Positions 26,701-39,731 of a stretch of DNA of 64,000 nucleotides are shown here, one piece after another; the first letter of the stretch is position 1; each line of letters begins with the position of its first letter. The notes under the pieces are model-generated. The model did not search any database. It had not been told where the DNA came from and saw only the letters and a program-made list of their open reading frames with translations. The position numbers were made by a program, and so were the translations under genes. The DNA comes from Streptomyces sp. NRRL B-24085 (GTDB lineage Bacteria > Actinomycetota > Actinomycetes > Streptomycetales > Streptomycetaceae), in contig NZ_LJBR01000161.1 in assembly GCF_001282115.1 (NCBI RefSeq), forward strand, positions 1 to 64,000. The letters are read 5' to 3'.

Positions 26701-28093
26701 CCTCGATCCAGTGTGCGCAGTGCCATTTCCGGAGGATCAGATCTCCGCGCTTGCCCTGCTGAAGAGGCGAGGTGGAAGCCCCCTGCTGGTCACGGCAACG
26801 GCGTCCTCGAAAACGGTCAGATTCTGGGACGCCCTGACCGGCACCGAACGCCGGCACAGCGCGATCAGGCGGTCTGCGGCCGTGCTGACGCCCTACCCCC
26901 AGCCGAGCGGGGACGACCTGCTCGCGCTTGGCACCGGCGACGGCGCCGTACAGCTGTGGGATCCCGATACCGGTGAGGAGGTCTGCCGGTTTCCCACCGC
27001 GCACACAAGTGCCGTAACGGCGCTCACCATTGTGTCTGCCCCTGACGGAGTCTCCGTTTTGGTCTCCGCTTCGCTCGATCGGACCGTCCGTGTCTGGAAT
27101 CCCGAAGCGTCAACTGGCCGCACGGTCTCGTCTGCTCAGTCTGCCGATGGAACACTGCTTGCGGTGCTTCCAGGAAGCCGCGGTTCCGCTGAGCTCGTCT
27201 CGGTCGGCCCCGACCGGAACCTTGTCGTGAGGTCGGCCACGACTGGCGAGGCCACAGAACCGATCCCCCTTCCACAGACAGGCGTTGACGGCCCGGTGAC
27301 GGCCCTCGCCACGCACACGTCGGCAGACGGTTCCGCCTTGGTCTTCGTCGGGCTGCCCGACAAGACGGTCGGCTGCTGGAACGGCAGCTGGCAGCTGATG
27401 AACGCCTGGACGTCGCATGAGGAGCACGCGACCGCATTCGCCGCTTTCTCCGACGGCACGCGAACTGTCCTGGCCGTAGGAACCAGCCGCGGATCAGTCG
27501 CATACTGCGATCCGACGAACGGCGAGGTGCTGGGCTGGCTCCACAACCGTCACGACAGCGGCCCCGTCTGCGCGCTGGCGTACCTGCCTCTGCCATCAGG
27601 CGGTGTTCTCGCCATGGGCTCGGATCAAGGCGTTTCGCTTTCTCGCCCGTTTCAACCACCGCATGCCCAGTGGCCGGGAGATGTCGGCCCCGTGGAGTCC
27701 TTGGCCGTCTGTCCAGGGGATGACGAGGGCGAGTGGTTCCTGGCAGCAGGAGGAGTTGATGGCCGCGTACACCTGTGGGCGCCTGCTGCTCCGGAGCAGC
27801 AGCCGTACACGCTGCTGTCCCGCCACAACGGACCTGTATCCGCTCTCGGCATCGTGCGGCCGTCAGGTTCCCGCCCTCTGATCGTCAGCAGCGGACGCAA
27901 GGACACGACCGTACGGCTGTGCCACGCCCGCACGGGGGAAGAGGTACTGCGACTGGTCACCGGCACGTCTTTGACATCCCTCTGTGTCCCGCCGCTTTAC
28001 GACCGGCCGACGGCCCAACACCCCTTGATCGCTTTCGGCGGTCCAGCCGGAATCGCCGCCGTGACCCTGCGGCTGCCGCAGTCCGAGGAGTAA
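23708..28093 (+). CDS. Caspase-like protease / STAND NTPase / WD40 protein
   Basis: I start at the GTG at 23708, overlapping the hydrolase stop, giving 1461 residues. Residues 10-240 are a caspase-fold (peptidase C14) domain with catalytic His98 in YITGHGV and Cys148 in MVDSCYSG. Residues 285-650 are a STAND-type NTPase with Walker A GEAGSGKS (314-321) and Walker B VIDGIDEA (417-424). From about residue 830 to the end, some twelve WD40 blades can be counted (for example DGTVRVWDPST, DGAVQLWDPDTG, DRTVRVWNPEAS), enough for two propellers. The architecture is that of a sensor (WD40), switch (NTPase) and executioner (protease), as in bacterial programmed-cell-death and anti-phage proteins. The trigger and protease target are not visible. 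Confidence 0.85.
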   Translation: MSRSTVPETKKRILIEIAVSDYDTGDASRDAAFKTAIDAQVAAVRDWWTHKDLSTEHRFNVVAPQQLQDVYELRAFLDEQRPENAAHNEALVIYITGHGVSRPSGDHFLLLPKSRTHRLPATAFPTADLITRVLDSDADHILVMVDSCYSGVLREELMRHCQALSDTRQQLNSLVVISSANETGTPHPEQFTRFLGSVVAHFATQESGFARSHLSFEELFTAMTALYESGVAPEVQFLWPKHTLPGRKDHTQPSPCLPNPGYELRPDLDSYWLSRASGRPSHDDLGWYFTGRTSHVRRLTEFLKEGSGSLVVTGEAGSGKSALLAWVVTLSTPTFRSDEKYRSVIEAVPPDHLVPLGAVDAAVLGRNMDVDDLAAALYTALADQPPAEGRGGTPLDQLLDHVVATVREEGRPLTIVIDGIDEARNPRSIVTNLIRRLADQWTDDGQPAVRMLLGIRSAQVGTLDRLRPSPDQASDLLHLLIRSTDASEPLRTDTGTTEDIEAYAGTLFRVLFDGSDPDPGLLHEVAAVVAQMVAPSFLDTRLAVEAIRARGRLPDPNDVEWRRNLRQGTRELLRQDIAALGRHTGLPAEHVVQVLRATALAQGAGLPWAEVWPCAVAALAEGAISAPDTVIRGVRESRLKGYLTTGVEDDRYVYRPIHDRISEVLREDPRVLLGGEAPPNAPEASAARVREAHRQLAGAFSALQEMKTVPPHPYLRRHLVQHAAAGGVLNDQIITEKFLPYETSGNVRGTLGLLSEHAEGTRRLFAWSGIEPFLADASPPARAESLHFAQWGPEAETASSPDGMPSLVGGHLVPRWKDFTVAGNVLAREDTDVHSLVSFTLRDGTPLTATGGADGTVRVWDPSTVAPVGPPIPGYGPFARTLSVITRPGQDPLLAVGCDSGVWTCDPLSGQHTPPPITASVHDMVAIRNREGVVRLAIGTSDGLVLCDPRAGTVVSSDADAGAPAGQVNALVAVALSGDRTLLAVGGAGIVEILDGVSLDPVCAVPFPEDQISALALLKRRGGSPLLVTATASSKTVRFWDALTGTERRHSAIRRSAAVLTPYPQPSGDDLLALGTGDGAVQLWDPDTGEEVCRFPTAHTSAVTALTIVSAPDGVSVLVSASLDRTVRVWNPEASTGRTVSSAQSADGTLLAVLPGSRGSAELVSVGPDRNLVVRSATTGEATEPIPLPQTGVDGPVTALATHTSADGSALVFVGLPDKTVGCWNGSWQLMNAWTSHEEHATAFAAFSDGTRTVLAVGTSRGSVAYCDPTNGEVLGWLHNRHDSGPVCALAYLPLPSGGVLAMGSDQGVSLSRPFQPPHAQWPGDVGPVESLAVCPGDDEGEWFLAAGGVDGRVHLWAPAAPEQQPYTLLSRHNGPVSALGIVRPSGSRPLIVSSGRKDTTVRLCHARTGEEVLRLVTGTSLTSLCVPPLYDRPTAQHPLIAFGGPAGIAAVTLRLPQSEE

Positions 28094-28236
28094 TCCGCAA
28101 GGCAGGGCAGACGCTGGTGGTCATTCCGCTACGATCGGCACACCGCCACGAACGGAGTGACCTGCTCCGCACCGCGGAGATGGCCCTTGTGGCGACTGAA
28201 GAGGCATCACCCCCCGCAGTGCGGGGATCGCGGCTG

Positions 28237-29121
28237 TCACCCGGCCAGGCGTATCCGGTACACGGCTTCTTGGGCGTGCGCCCGCGCGCGGTTCGAGATC
28301 GCCTCCGGGGTGTCGTGGGGCGAGGCGAAGCCGCGAGGCGCGTCCCCGCGGGCAAGGTCGCTGCTCTGGGAGACCAGGCGGCCGAAGGCTGTCAGGCGCA
28401 GGGGATCCGATGGCCGAATCAGGTGCAGAAGATCCCGGGCATCGATACCCACGTGGTGAGCGACGCTGTCCACCAACGCAGTCCGGACAGCACCCCAGGC
28501 GGGGCCGCCGGTCGCCCGATAGGCCCTGGCGACCGTGTCAGCGTGCAGCACATCGGTGCCGTGACGATTGAGTGCGTAGGCAGCCATGTAGAGACCTCGA
28601 TGGTTCTTGTCACGGCATCGCTCACCGTCGACGTACCCCGCGCAGTCGCAACCGGTGAGCCGCGGCAGTACCGCCGCCGTGATGTGCTGCGGTTCCGCGT
28701 GACGGACCCGGGCTCCCACGGCGGGCAGCGGAAGTGCTGCCCGCATTGCCTGATCCCGCCATGCCGTGCGCGCCTGTTCGAGTGCGCGGGAGGGCTGCTG
28801 CCCGTCGGACGGCCCTTCGCCGTCTCCAGGTGCCCCCGTGCCGAACGAAGCCATGTGCGACGGGCTGGCCTCCCCGATGCGGCTCACGCCGGCCAGGAAG
28901 GCGGCGGCCAGGCGGGCATTTTGCTCGTCCATGGCTGCGAAACCGCTCGCGAGATCCGCCCGTTGCCGCGGGCTCAACACCTTCTCCCACAGTTCGAGCA
29001 TGACGGAGGCAGCGGTGATCATCTCAGCGACCAGTGGATTCCATACCAGCGGGGCGGAGAGGTCGATCGTTCCCCAACACCATTGATGCGCACTGCTGTT
29101 GAGATCTTCCGGTTCGCCCAT
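28237..29121 (-). CDS. Hypothetical protein divergent from the Cascade operon
   Basis: Not recognised. I choose the ATG at 29121 (GGGGGATGAGGG upstream), giving 294 residues; the frame is open for another 159 bases. It has an N-terminal region with Trp-rich HQWCWGTIDLSAPLVWNP, an Ala-rich helix, a Cys cluster LTGCDCAGYVDGERC near residue 175, and a C-terminal helical region with DLLHLIRPSDPLRLTAFGRL. No signal peptide. It shares a 70-100 bp divergent promoter region with cse1, which suggests a joint or regulatory link to the Cascade genes. The sequence does not show what it does. Confidence 0.55.
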   Translation of the reverse strand: MGEPEDLNSSAHQWCWGTIDLSAPLVWNPLVAEMITAASVMLELWEKVLSPRQRADLASGFAAMDEQNARLAAAFLAGVSRIGEASPSHMASFGTGAPGDGEGPSDGQQPSRALEQARTAWRDQAMRAALPLPAVGARVRHAEPQHITAAVLPRLTGCDCAGYVDGERCRDKNHRGLYMAAYALNRHGTDVLHADTVARAYRATGGPAWGAVRTALVDSVAHHVGIDARDLLHLIRPSDPLRLTAFGRLVSQSSDLARGDAPRGFASPHDTPEAISNRARAHAQEAVYRIRLAG

Positions 29122-29189
29122 ATTGCCCTCATCCCCCGTGCTACGGTCCTGCCGCATCTCATCAGATAACTGTGGAGACTGAAGAAAGG

Positions 29190-30778
29190 ATGCACGTGCC
29201 ATTGTCCGGATTACCTCCGTCTTTGGCGGAGGACCTCCGTCCCCACTGGGACCCGCGCCGACAAGCATGCGTCCCGGCACTGATAACCGCCGGGCAAAGT
29301 ACCTCGGTCAGCCTGGTCGACGCTCTGCGGCGCGCGGACGAGTTACTCGGCATCTCGGCAACCACCGCCGGGGAGACCGTCGCACTGCTGGAGTACCTCC
29401 TCGCCGTCTGCTACGCCTCCGGGGCGTGCCCCGCAAACATCGATGAGTGGCTAGACCAGGTGCACGACAGCAGCCCGCTGAACGGTGCCGCCGACTGGCT
29501 GGACAGCCGCCCAGACGAGCACTGGAACCTCTTCCATCCCTCGGAACCACTGGGCCAGAACGCTCTGCTAGCTCCTTACCTCGACGAACACGGAGCAGGC
29601 CCGGCACAGCTGGTGATCGAACACGCCGGGGACTACAACCTGTTCTTCGATCACCACCACCTCGAACACCCAACTCCTCTGCCCGCCGATGCCGCGTTCC
29701 GGGCGATGCTCACCCAGCACGTCTACGGACCCGGCGGCCGCGCTCGGATCTCCGGCAAGGACACCCTGGGCCCCACGATCACCAACCTGGCCGCCGGACG
29801 GCTCAGCACGCGCCTTCGCGTGTTCGCGCTGGGGCAAACCCTCGGTGACACGCTGCGGCTCAACCTTGTGCCGAGCAACACAGCCCCCGGCCGCTTCAAC
29901 CGCACCTGGACAGTGGCTCCCCAGCCCCGCCGGGGCTTTCAAGCCAAGCCGTCGGGACGCCGGGTGGACGGGCCAGCCGACCTGCATACCGTTCTCGGGC
30001 GCTCGATCCTCATGCGACCGACCCGCACAGAAGACGGCCACCCTGCCGTCGACCGTGTCCTGGTGGCAGCCGGTGAGCTCCTGGAACCCCTGGCGGCTCA
30101 CCACCTGCAGGACGCGGTCTACACGACTGCGGCGGACGGTACGGCGAAGCCCCTGCGGCCCTCCGCATCCCGGGCCCTGTGGCGTGAAGCGCATGCCCTG
30201 TACGCCGCTGTAGCGGAGCGGAACCACGGACCCGACCTCTACGACCGTCTCGCCCAGTTCAGCGGCCGCCGGCTCAACCTCTGGGCGGTCGGGCTGATCG
30301 CGAAACAGACCACGGTCCTCACCTGGGTCTCGGACACATTCCCCTTCGTGCCAGGCCGGGAGCGAGACCTGCGGTATGCCGCCGAGCGGGGCTCTCTGAT
30401 TGCCGAGTATGTCGCCTCAAGCCTTTCCAGGGCGGCGTATGTCGCCTGGACGGTGACCTATCCCAACGCCAAGCCAGCCGACAAGGACGACCAGATCGCC
30501 CGGTTCGATGCGCGGCCGGAGCACTGGGCCCACGCCGCGGAGCCCTTCCACGTGCTGCTGGACGACACGACGGCAGCCGAGACGGAGGATCAGGTCGACG
30601 CGGCACTCGTCCAGTACGCGACCGTACTCGACGAGGCTGCCGGGCGCTTCCTGCGTAACCGGCTCGACTCGCTGCCCGCCAACTCGCGCGGCTATCAGGC
30701 ACGCGCGCAAGCGGTTCGCCGCCTAGCCGGCGACCTCACCGGGCCCAAGGCCCCTGATGAACTGAAAGGGGACCGCAG

Positions 30779-30782
<4 letters not shown>
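29190..30782 (+). CDS. casA: Type I-E Cascade large subunit Cse1 (Cas8e)
   Basis: About 530 residues, close to the usual 500-560. The opening LIT...VSLVDALRRADELLGI, the EYLLAVCYASG and LFHPSEPLGQ blocks, and the C-terminal helix bundle with RGYQARAQAVRRLAG fit Cse1. In Cascade it recognises the PAM and recruits Cas3. Starts at 29172 (GTG), 29190 (ATG) and 29196 (GTG) are all possible; GAAAGG is best spaced for 29196. The stop overlaps the cse2 start (GTGA). No cas3 gene lies upstream, where it is usual; that position holds an unknown gene pointing away. Intact, so Cascade may still be assembled. Confidence 0.85.
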
Positions 30783-34279
<3,497 letters not shown>

Positions 34280-34295
34280 ACACCCGTCAGCGGAA

Positions 34296-37200
34296 CCACC
34301 CCACGCACCTGCGAGGGTGGTCCTTGAGGCACCAGCTCCCGCACCCGCACCCGCACCCGCACCCGCACCCGCACCCGCACCCGCGGGAATCATCCCGTCC
34401 TTGCCTGTAAGGACGCGAACATCTGGACCCGCGCCCCACGTCGGCGCGGATGGCCCCGCGGAGAACGACTTCACCGCTTCATGAGCGGACTGCTCCCCGC
34501 ACCGCGGGGATGGCCCCTTCACCGAAACCCCAGTCGACACCGTCACCGACTGCTCCCCGCGCCCGCGAGGATAGTCCCACCTCCAGTGCGGCGGGCTTCT
34601 CTTCCAGCGCCTGATCCCTGCATCTGAGGGGATGGGTCCCGCGTAAAGCCGCTGGTTGACCGCAGGTGGGCTGCTCCCCGCGCCAGCGGGATGGCTCCTA
34701 CGGCGCCGGCCCGCAGAAGGTAGCGGACATCGACTCCCCCGCGACCGCGGGGATGGTCCCCTGACCGACGTACCAGATCGAGAAGGCGTGCTCCCCGCGC
34801 CCGCGGGGATGGTCCCCTCGCGGCGGACAGGCTCCCGATTCCGGAACTGGGCTTCCCGCGCCCGCGGGGATGTCCCTGCCCGTCTGCGTCCGCATACACC
34901 TCTGCGCCGTGCTCCTCGCGCCTGCGGGGATGATCCCCCGGCCATCGACGACCCGCGGTCCTGGTTCGAGTGCTCCCCACGCCCGTGGGCATCGTCCCAC
35001 GGGCGCCCGCCCCCCACCAGGGCGACGAGGTGCTCCCCGCGCCTGCGGGGATGGTCCTCAGTTCCAGCTGACCAACGTGGGCAACGAACTCTGGTCCCGC
35101 ACTCGCGGGGACGCTCCCCAGCAGCGGCGTAGACGGGAACCGTCCGTCTAGTGCTTCCCCGCACCTACGGGGATGGTCCCGTGACTACCGCTTTTGCACC
35201 TTGCTGTGTGAGCTGCTCCCCGCTCCCGGGGGACGGCCCCGACGTGCGCTCGGGTACATGTTGGGGGCGCCCCCTGCTCCCCGCGCCGGCGGGATGGTAC
35301 CCACCTGTGTTTGGAAGAGACCTCCACCCCGTGTGCTCCCCGCACCCGCGGCGATGGTCCCGCGGATCCAGGACGGCGTCATCACCACCCAAAGTGCTCC
35401 CCGCACCCGCGGGGATGGTCCCCCAGCGTGTGGGAACGCAGTTCGACTGCCGTCCTGCTCCCCGCACCCGCGGGGATGGTCCCGGGCCCTCCGGGCTCGT
35501 CGCGCACGACCCTCGGTGCTCCCCGCACCCGCGGGGATGGTCCCGCCCTCAAGACGGCGGGCGGCGGCGTCGGACAGTGCTCCGGCTCCCCGCACCCGCG
35601 GGGATGGTCCCGTCCCGGTTCCCGCGTTGCAGGTGGCGGTGAGCTGCTCCCCGCACCCGCGGGCTCGGATCCGGCTACGCGCACTCACGGTGCTTCCCGC
35701 ACCCGCGGGGATGGTCCCACCCGGGTCGAGGTCTGCCAGTCGTTGCCGATGTGCTCCCCGCACCCGCGGGGATGGTCCCGCCTCTCTGACCTCGTCAGAC
35801 AACTCGATCTTGTGCTCCCCGCACCCGCGGGAACGGTCCCGGCTCGGCACCGGCCCTCGTGATGTCCTTGATGTGCTCCCCGTACCCGCGGGGATGGTCC
35901 CTGCCGGGCTGCCGCCTGGAGACCGTCCCCGAAGTGCTGCCCGCACCCGCGGGGATGGTCCCTGCTGGGGCGCGCGCTTCGGTGCCGCTTCTCGGTGCTC
36001 CCCGCACCCGCGGGGATGGTCCCACGCCCTGCTTCAGGGCGTCCGTGGTCTGTTCGTGCTCCCCGCACCCGCGGGGATGGTCCCTGGGCTTTCCGTGACT
36101 CGGAATCGGGGCCCTTGTGCTCCCCGCACCCGCGGGGATGGTCCCACCGGCAGCCTGCTGGAGCTCTCCAGGCGCCTGTGCTCCCCGCACCCGCGGGGAT
36201 GGTCCCCCGCCGAGGTCGGTCGGCTGCGCGGCGTCCGTGTGCTCCCCGCACCCGCGGGGATGGTCCCCCGCAGACCTTCACGGTGACCCGCTCGGTCAAG
36301 TGCTCCCCGCACCCGCGGGGATGGTCCCCGTCCGCCCTGGCGGCTGAACCAGACAAGCTCGTGCTCCCCGCACCCGCGGGGATGGTCCCCCGAACCCCGC
36401 GCTGTACATCACGCTGAACTAGTGCTCCCCGCACCCGCGGGGATGGTCCCCCGCAGACCTTCACGGTGACCCGCTCGGTCAAGTGCTCCCCGCACCCGCG
36501 GGGATGGTCCCGACGGCGTCATGGGCGGGACGACCTGGCCGCGGTGCTCCCCGCACCTGCGGGGATGGTCCCGGCACCGCACCCATCGCCGCCGTCCTCG
36601 GCGCGGGCTCCCCGCACCCGCGGGGATGGTCCCCTGCCGGCGACCTCATCACCGCCGCAGGTCTCGTGCTCCCCGCACCCGCGGAGATGGTCCCCCTGGA
36701 GAGTGCCGAGGTCGATGCCCAGGTGTGTGCTCCCCGCACCCGCGGAGATGCTCCCGCATGTCCCGGCTGTGACCGTGACGGCGTGGCGTGCTCCCCGCAC
36801 CCGCGGGGATGGTCCCCTGCCTGCCCGGGCGGAGGTGCCGGTGCCCATGTGCTCCCCGCGGCCGCGGGGGTGGTCCCAAGTCCGGGCCGTCCGACGCCGC
36901 CTCGGCCACGTGCTCCCCGCACCCGCGCGGATGGTCCCCCGCCCCACTTCACGAACATCGCGAATTCCCCGTGTTCCCCGCACCTGCGGGGATGGTCCCC
37001 CGCACTACATCGGGAGCATCACGCCCAAGCCGTGCTCCCCGCACCCGCGGGGATGGTTCCACCGCCTGGCTGAAGGATCCCGGCAATCCGCAGTGCTCCC
37101 CGCACCCGCGGGGATAGTCCCGTGCCGGAAGCGGCGGCCTTCTCCTCCTCCAGGTGCTCCCCGCACCCGCGGGGATGGTCCCACCGCCTGGCTGAAGGAT

Positions 37201-38337
37201 CCCGGCAATCCGCAGTGCTCCCCGCACCCGCGGGGATAGTCCCGTGCCGGAAGCGGCGGCCTTCTCCTCCTCCAGGTGCTCCCCGCACCCGCGGGGATGG
37301 TCCCTGGATGCTCACTGGTCCCCCTAGAAGGGCGGTGTGCTCCCCGCACCCGCGGGGATGGTCCCAGCACGAACTCCGGCGGCACAGCAGGCGTCGCGTG
37401 CTCCCCGCACCCGCGGGGATGGTCCCAGCTCGCGAAGGATCGTCCCGGCCCGGACGGTGTGCTCCCCGCACCCGCGGGGATGGTCCTCCCATGCGGGTTG
37501 CGATCGCCGGTATCCCTTGGTGCTCCCCGCACCCGCGGGGATGGTCCCTACAGGATCCGGCGGCGCAGTGTGGACGCCAAGTGCTCCCCGCACCCGCGGG
37601 GATGGTCCCAGCGCGACGGACATGTTGGGTCCTTATCCGGCGTGCTCCCCGCACCCGCGGGAATGGTCCCCGACAGGTGGAGGACGCGGAACGGGCTCTG
37701 GGGTGCCCCCCGCACCCGCGGGGATGGTCCCCCGGCGTCGAGTTGGGCGCCGATCTCGCGTGCGTGCTCCCCGCACCCGCGGGGATGGTCCCTCCCCGCC
37801 GCCGGCGGAAGCGCCGAACTCCCGGTGCTCCCCGCGCCCGCGGGGATGGTCCCGAACTCGCCCCACTCCTCGTTCGTGGGGTCGAGTGCTCCCCGCACCC
37901 GCGGGGATGGTCCCGGGCCGTTGTCGTCGCACAGCAGCAGCTCGCCGTGCTCCCCGCACCCGCGGGGATGGTCCCCCTCAGACGTTGAGTCAGCACGAGA
38001 CCGGTGAGTGCTCCCCGCACCCGCGCGGATGGTCCCGGGTCGTCCACCCCGACGAGGTGGTCGAGGTGGTGCTCCCCACACGCGGGGATGGTCCCAGTGT
38101 GGCGTCGCGGAAGGTGAGCGTGCCGTTGTGCTCCCCGCACCCGCGGGGATGGTCCCGTGCCGCCGCTCGACTTGCCGAGCTGGTGTGTGTGCTCCCTGCA
38201 CCCTCGGGGATGGTTCCCACGTCGCCGATCCGTGTGACGTGGAGCGTGGGTGCTCCCCGCACCCGCGGAGATGGTCTCTTCGAGTGGACGCGCACGGACA
38301 TCCCGCACCCGTGCTCCCCGCACCCGCGGGGATGGTC
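34296..38337 (+). CRISPR. CRISPR array 1, type I-E, about 66 repeats
   Basis: Repeats of 29 bp with 32-bp spacers (61-bp period). The consensus is GTGCT, then a stem CCCCGC/GCGGGG around an ACCC loop, then ATGGTCCC, the same 5+16+8 layout as the E. coli repeat, so the crRNA sense is the plus strand. I count about 66 repeats. The first sixteen (34296-35330) are strongly degenerate and often carry GCGCCCG in place of GCACCCG; from 35394 on they are nearly uniform. Two 61-bp units are duplicated in tandem at 37063-37275, and one spacer near 36268 recurs near 36450. The last repeat (38311-38337) stops after 27 bases at an IS21-type end. No leader lies between cas6e and the array. Confidence 0.97.
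34341..34382 (+). repeat. Seven tandem GCACCC hexamers inside a CRISPR repeat
   Basis: Directly after CTCCC, the hexamer GCACCC is repeated seven times and is followed by GCGGGAATCATCCCG. A normal repeat of this array has one such hexamer between CTCCCC and GCGGGG. The CRISPR repeat at 34333-34397 has therefore been expanded by slippage. The expansion destroys the 4-nt loop of the repeat hairpin. Confidence 0.85.
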
Positions 38338-38395
38338 TGTCGGCGACGCTTGAAATGTGAGCCGATTCCGGCGGGTGAAAAATGACCCCCTGCTG
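38338..38395. mobile_element. IS21-type terminus next to array 1
   Basis: TGTCGGCGACGC is followed by TTGAAATGTGAGCC and then GTGAAAAATGACCCC. These TGAAA-TGTGA type boxes are the multiple transposase-binding sites of IS21 ends. The terminus begins inside the final CRISPR repeat, and a broken istB follows on the minus strand, so this is the end of the element downstream of istB. Confidence 0.75.
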
Positions 38396-38411
38396 CGTCA
38401 GTTGATGTTGG

Positions 38412-38990
38412 TCATTCCCCGGTGTTGGCGTCGGGAACCCGTCCGAGGTCGCGGCCGCGCATACGATAGCTGTCGCCCTTGAGCGAGATCATCGCGGCGG
38501 CGACGGTGTCGTCGCCGAAGACCTCGCCCCAGCGCCCGAAGGGCTTGTTGCTGATCACGATCACCGAGGCGCGTTCGTAGCGGCCCGAGATGAACTGCGA
38601 GAACAGGTTCGCGGCCTCGGGCTCGAAGGGGATGTAACCCACTTTGTCGACCACGATCAGCGGGATCCGTCCCAGCCGGGTCAACTCGTCGCTCACACGC
38701 CCTGCTTGATGGGCTTCGGCGAGGCGGGTGACCCACTGAGCGGCGATGCCGAAGGCGACCCGGTGACCGGTCTGGCAGGCCCGGATGCCGAGCCCGGTGG
38801 CGAGGTGGGTCTTGCCGGTGCCGGGCGGCCCCAGAAAGATCACATTCTCTTTTCCGGCGACGAAGTCCAGCGTTCCCAGATGGGCGATGACCTCGCGTTT
38901 CACGGACCGCTGGTGGTCGCAGTCGAAGTCCTCCAGCGACTCGCGGGAGGGGAAACGGGCCGCGCGGATGCGTGTACGCCGACAACCTCC
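38412..38990 (-). pseudogene. istB: istB, IS21 helper ATPase, truncated
   Basis: The AAA+ helper of IS21 transposition. RIRAARFPSRESLEDFDCDHQRS leads into VKREVIAHLGTLDF, Walker A FLGPPGTGKTHLA and a Walker B region LIVVDKVGYIPF, where the usual DE is DK. The C-terminal half has NKPFGRWGEVFGDDTVAAAM joined directly to ISLKGDSYRMRG; the usual ten or so residues around DRLVHHAEV are missing. The N-terminal third is also absent: reading stops making sense upstream of about 38990, and no istA is present. The gene is therefore dead. Confidence 0.8.
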
Positions 38991-39180
38991 TCATCGTCCA
39001 GCGAGTCGAGCCAGACGCGGACCATCTCCGTCTCGGACCCCTCTGGGAAAGGAGCGAGCCTCAATGAGCCCGACACGGACGACGACAGCAGCAATCCTCT
39101 CCCCCTGAGTCAACGCGTCAGCCGCGAGCCGTGGCACCGCCTGCGGAAGCGGGGCAACCGCCTTGACAACACAACAACCA

Positions 39181-39597
39181 CTAGCCGCCCAGACTCTCCA
39201 CCATCTTCAGCTTGTCGAACTGGCCGTCCTTGCTGGTCCACCCCAGACCATCGATGGCCTTGGCCGCCAACAATGCGGTGTAGTCGTCCTCCGCCAGCGG
39301 CTTGCATGCCCCAGGCCGGCCCTTCCCGCCCGCCTTGCTCTTCTTGTCGAGCGCGTCGAATGCATCGTTGGCGACGCTCTCGTACCCGGAACGGACCATG
39401 TCCGCGAGTGTCTTGTCGAGCGCGGCGACCCGCTTCTTCGCTTCGCTGACAGTCGGCTTGTCGGCGGAATCGCCTCCGGTCCGCGCGGTGAGTGCGGCAG
39501 CGCAGTCGCTGGCTTTGTCACCGTCGGACTTCGAGCATCCGGCGGCTGCCACGGCGAGCAGGCAGGCGGCCGTGAGCAGGGTGGTGGTGCGGCGCAT
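39181..39597 (-). CDS. Lipoprotein of unknown function
   Basis: A 138-residue lipoprotein: MRRTTTLLTAACLLAVAAAGC is a signal peptide with a standard lipobox (AAGC, Cys21). The mature part is helical, with EAKKRVAALDKTLADMVRSG and DAFDALDKKSKAGGKG, then a CKPLAEDDYTALLAAKAIDGLGW end. The start is the ATG at 39597, with GGGGGAACC upstream. Such small lipoproteins are common in streptomycetes; no function is known to me. It stands alone between the istB remnant and a HEPN-like gene. Confidence 0.65.
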   Translation of the reverse strand: MRRTTTLLTAACLLAVAAAGCSKSDGDKASDCAAALTARTGGDSADKPTVSEAKKRVAALDKTLADMVRSGYESVANDAFDALDKKSKAGGKGRPGACKPLAEDDYTALLAAKAIDGLGWTSKDGQFDKLKMVESLGG

Positions 39598-39731
39598 GGT
39601 TCCCCCAGAGTTGTGCGAGCCGAAGGCGGCATCATGCTCGGCGCCGAGTGCGGGCGGGGTCGGTGTGTCCGTCTTGTGACACCGGAAGGATGACCCCAGG
39701 ATCCGGCAGGGAGTTCGCGAGGCACCGTCTC

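Noticed and set aside
28206..28230. A lone CRISPR-like core, CCCCGC and GCGGGGAT, between the caspase gene and the unknown gene
   Set aside because: Only the stem matches; flanking bases differ from the repeat and there is no second copy at 61 bp. More likely a terminator hairpin between convergent genes.
34341..34382. Gly-Ala repeat protein on the minus strand over the GCACCC hexamers
   Set aside because: It is a translation of the expanded hexamer in a CRISPR repeat with no start or domain.
34543..38385. Many long open frames inside array 1 with repeated PAPAGMVP, SPHPRGWS or GTIPAGAGST segments
   Set aside because: They are translations of the CRISPR repeat in different frames on both strands; the 61-bp period is not a multiple of three times a constant frame, and no start sites or domains support them.
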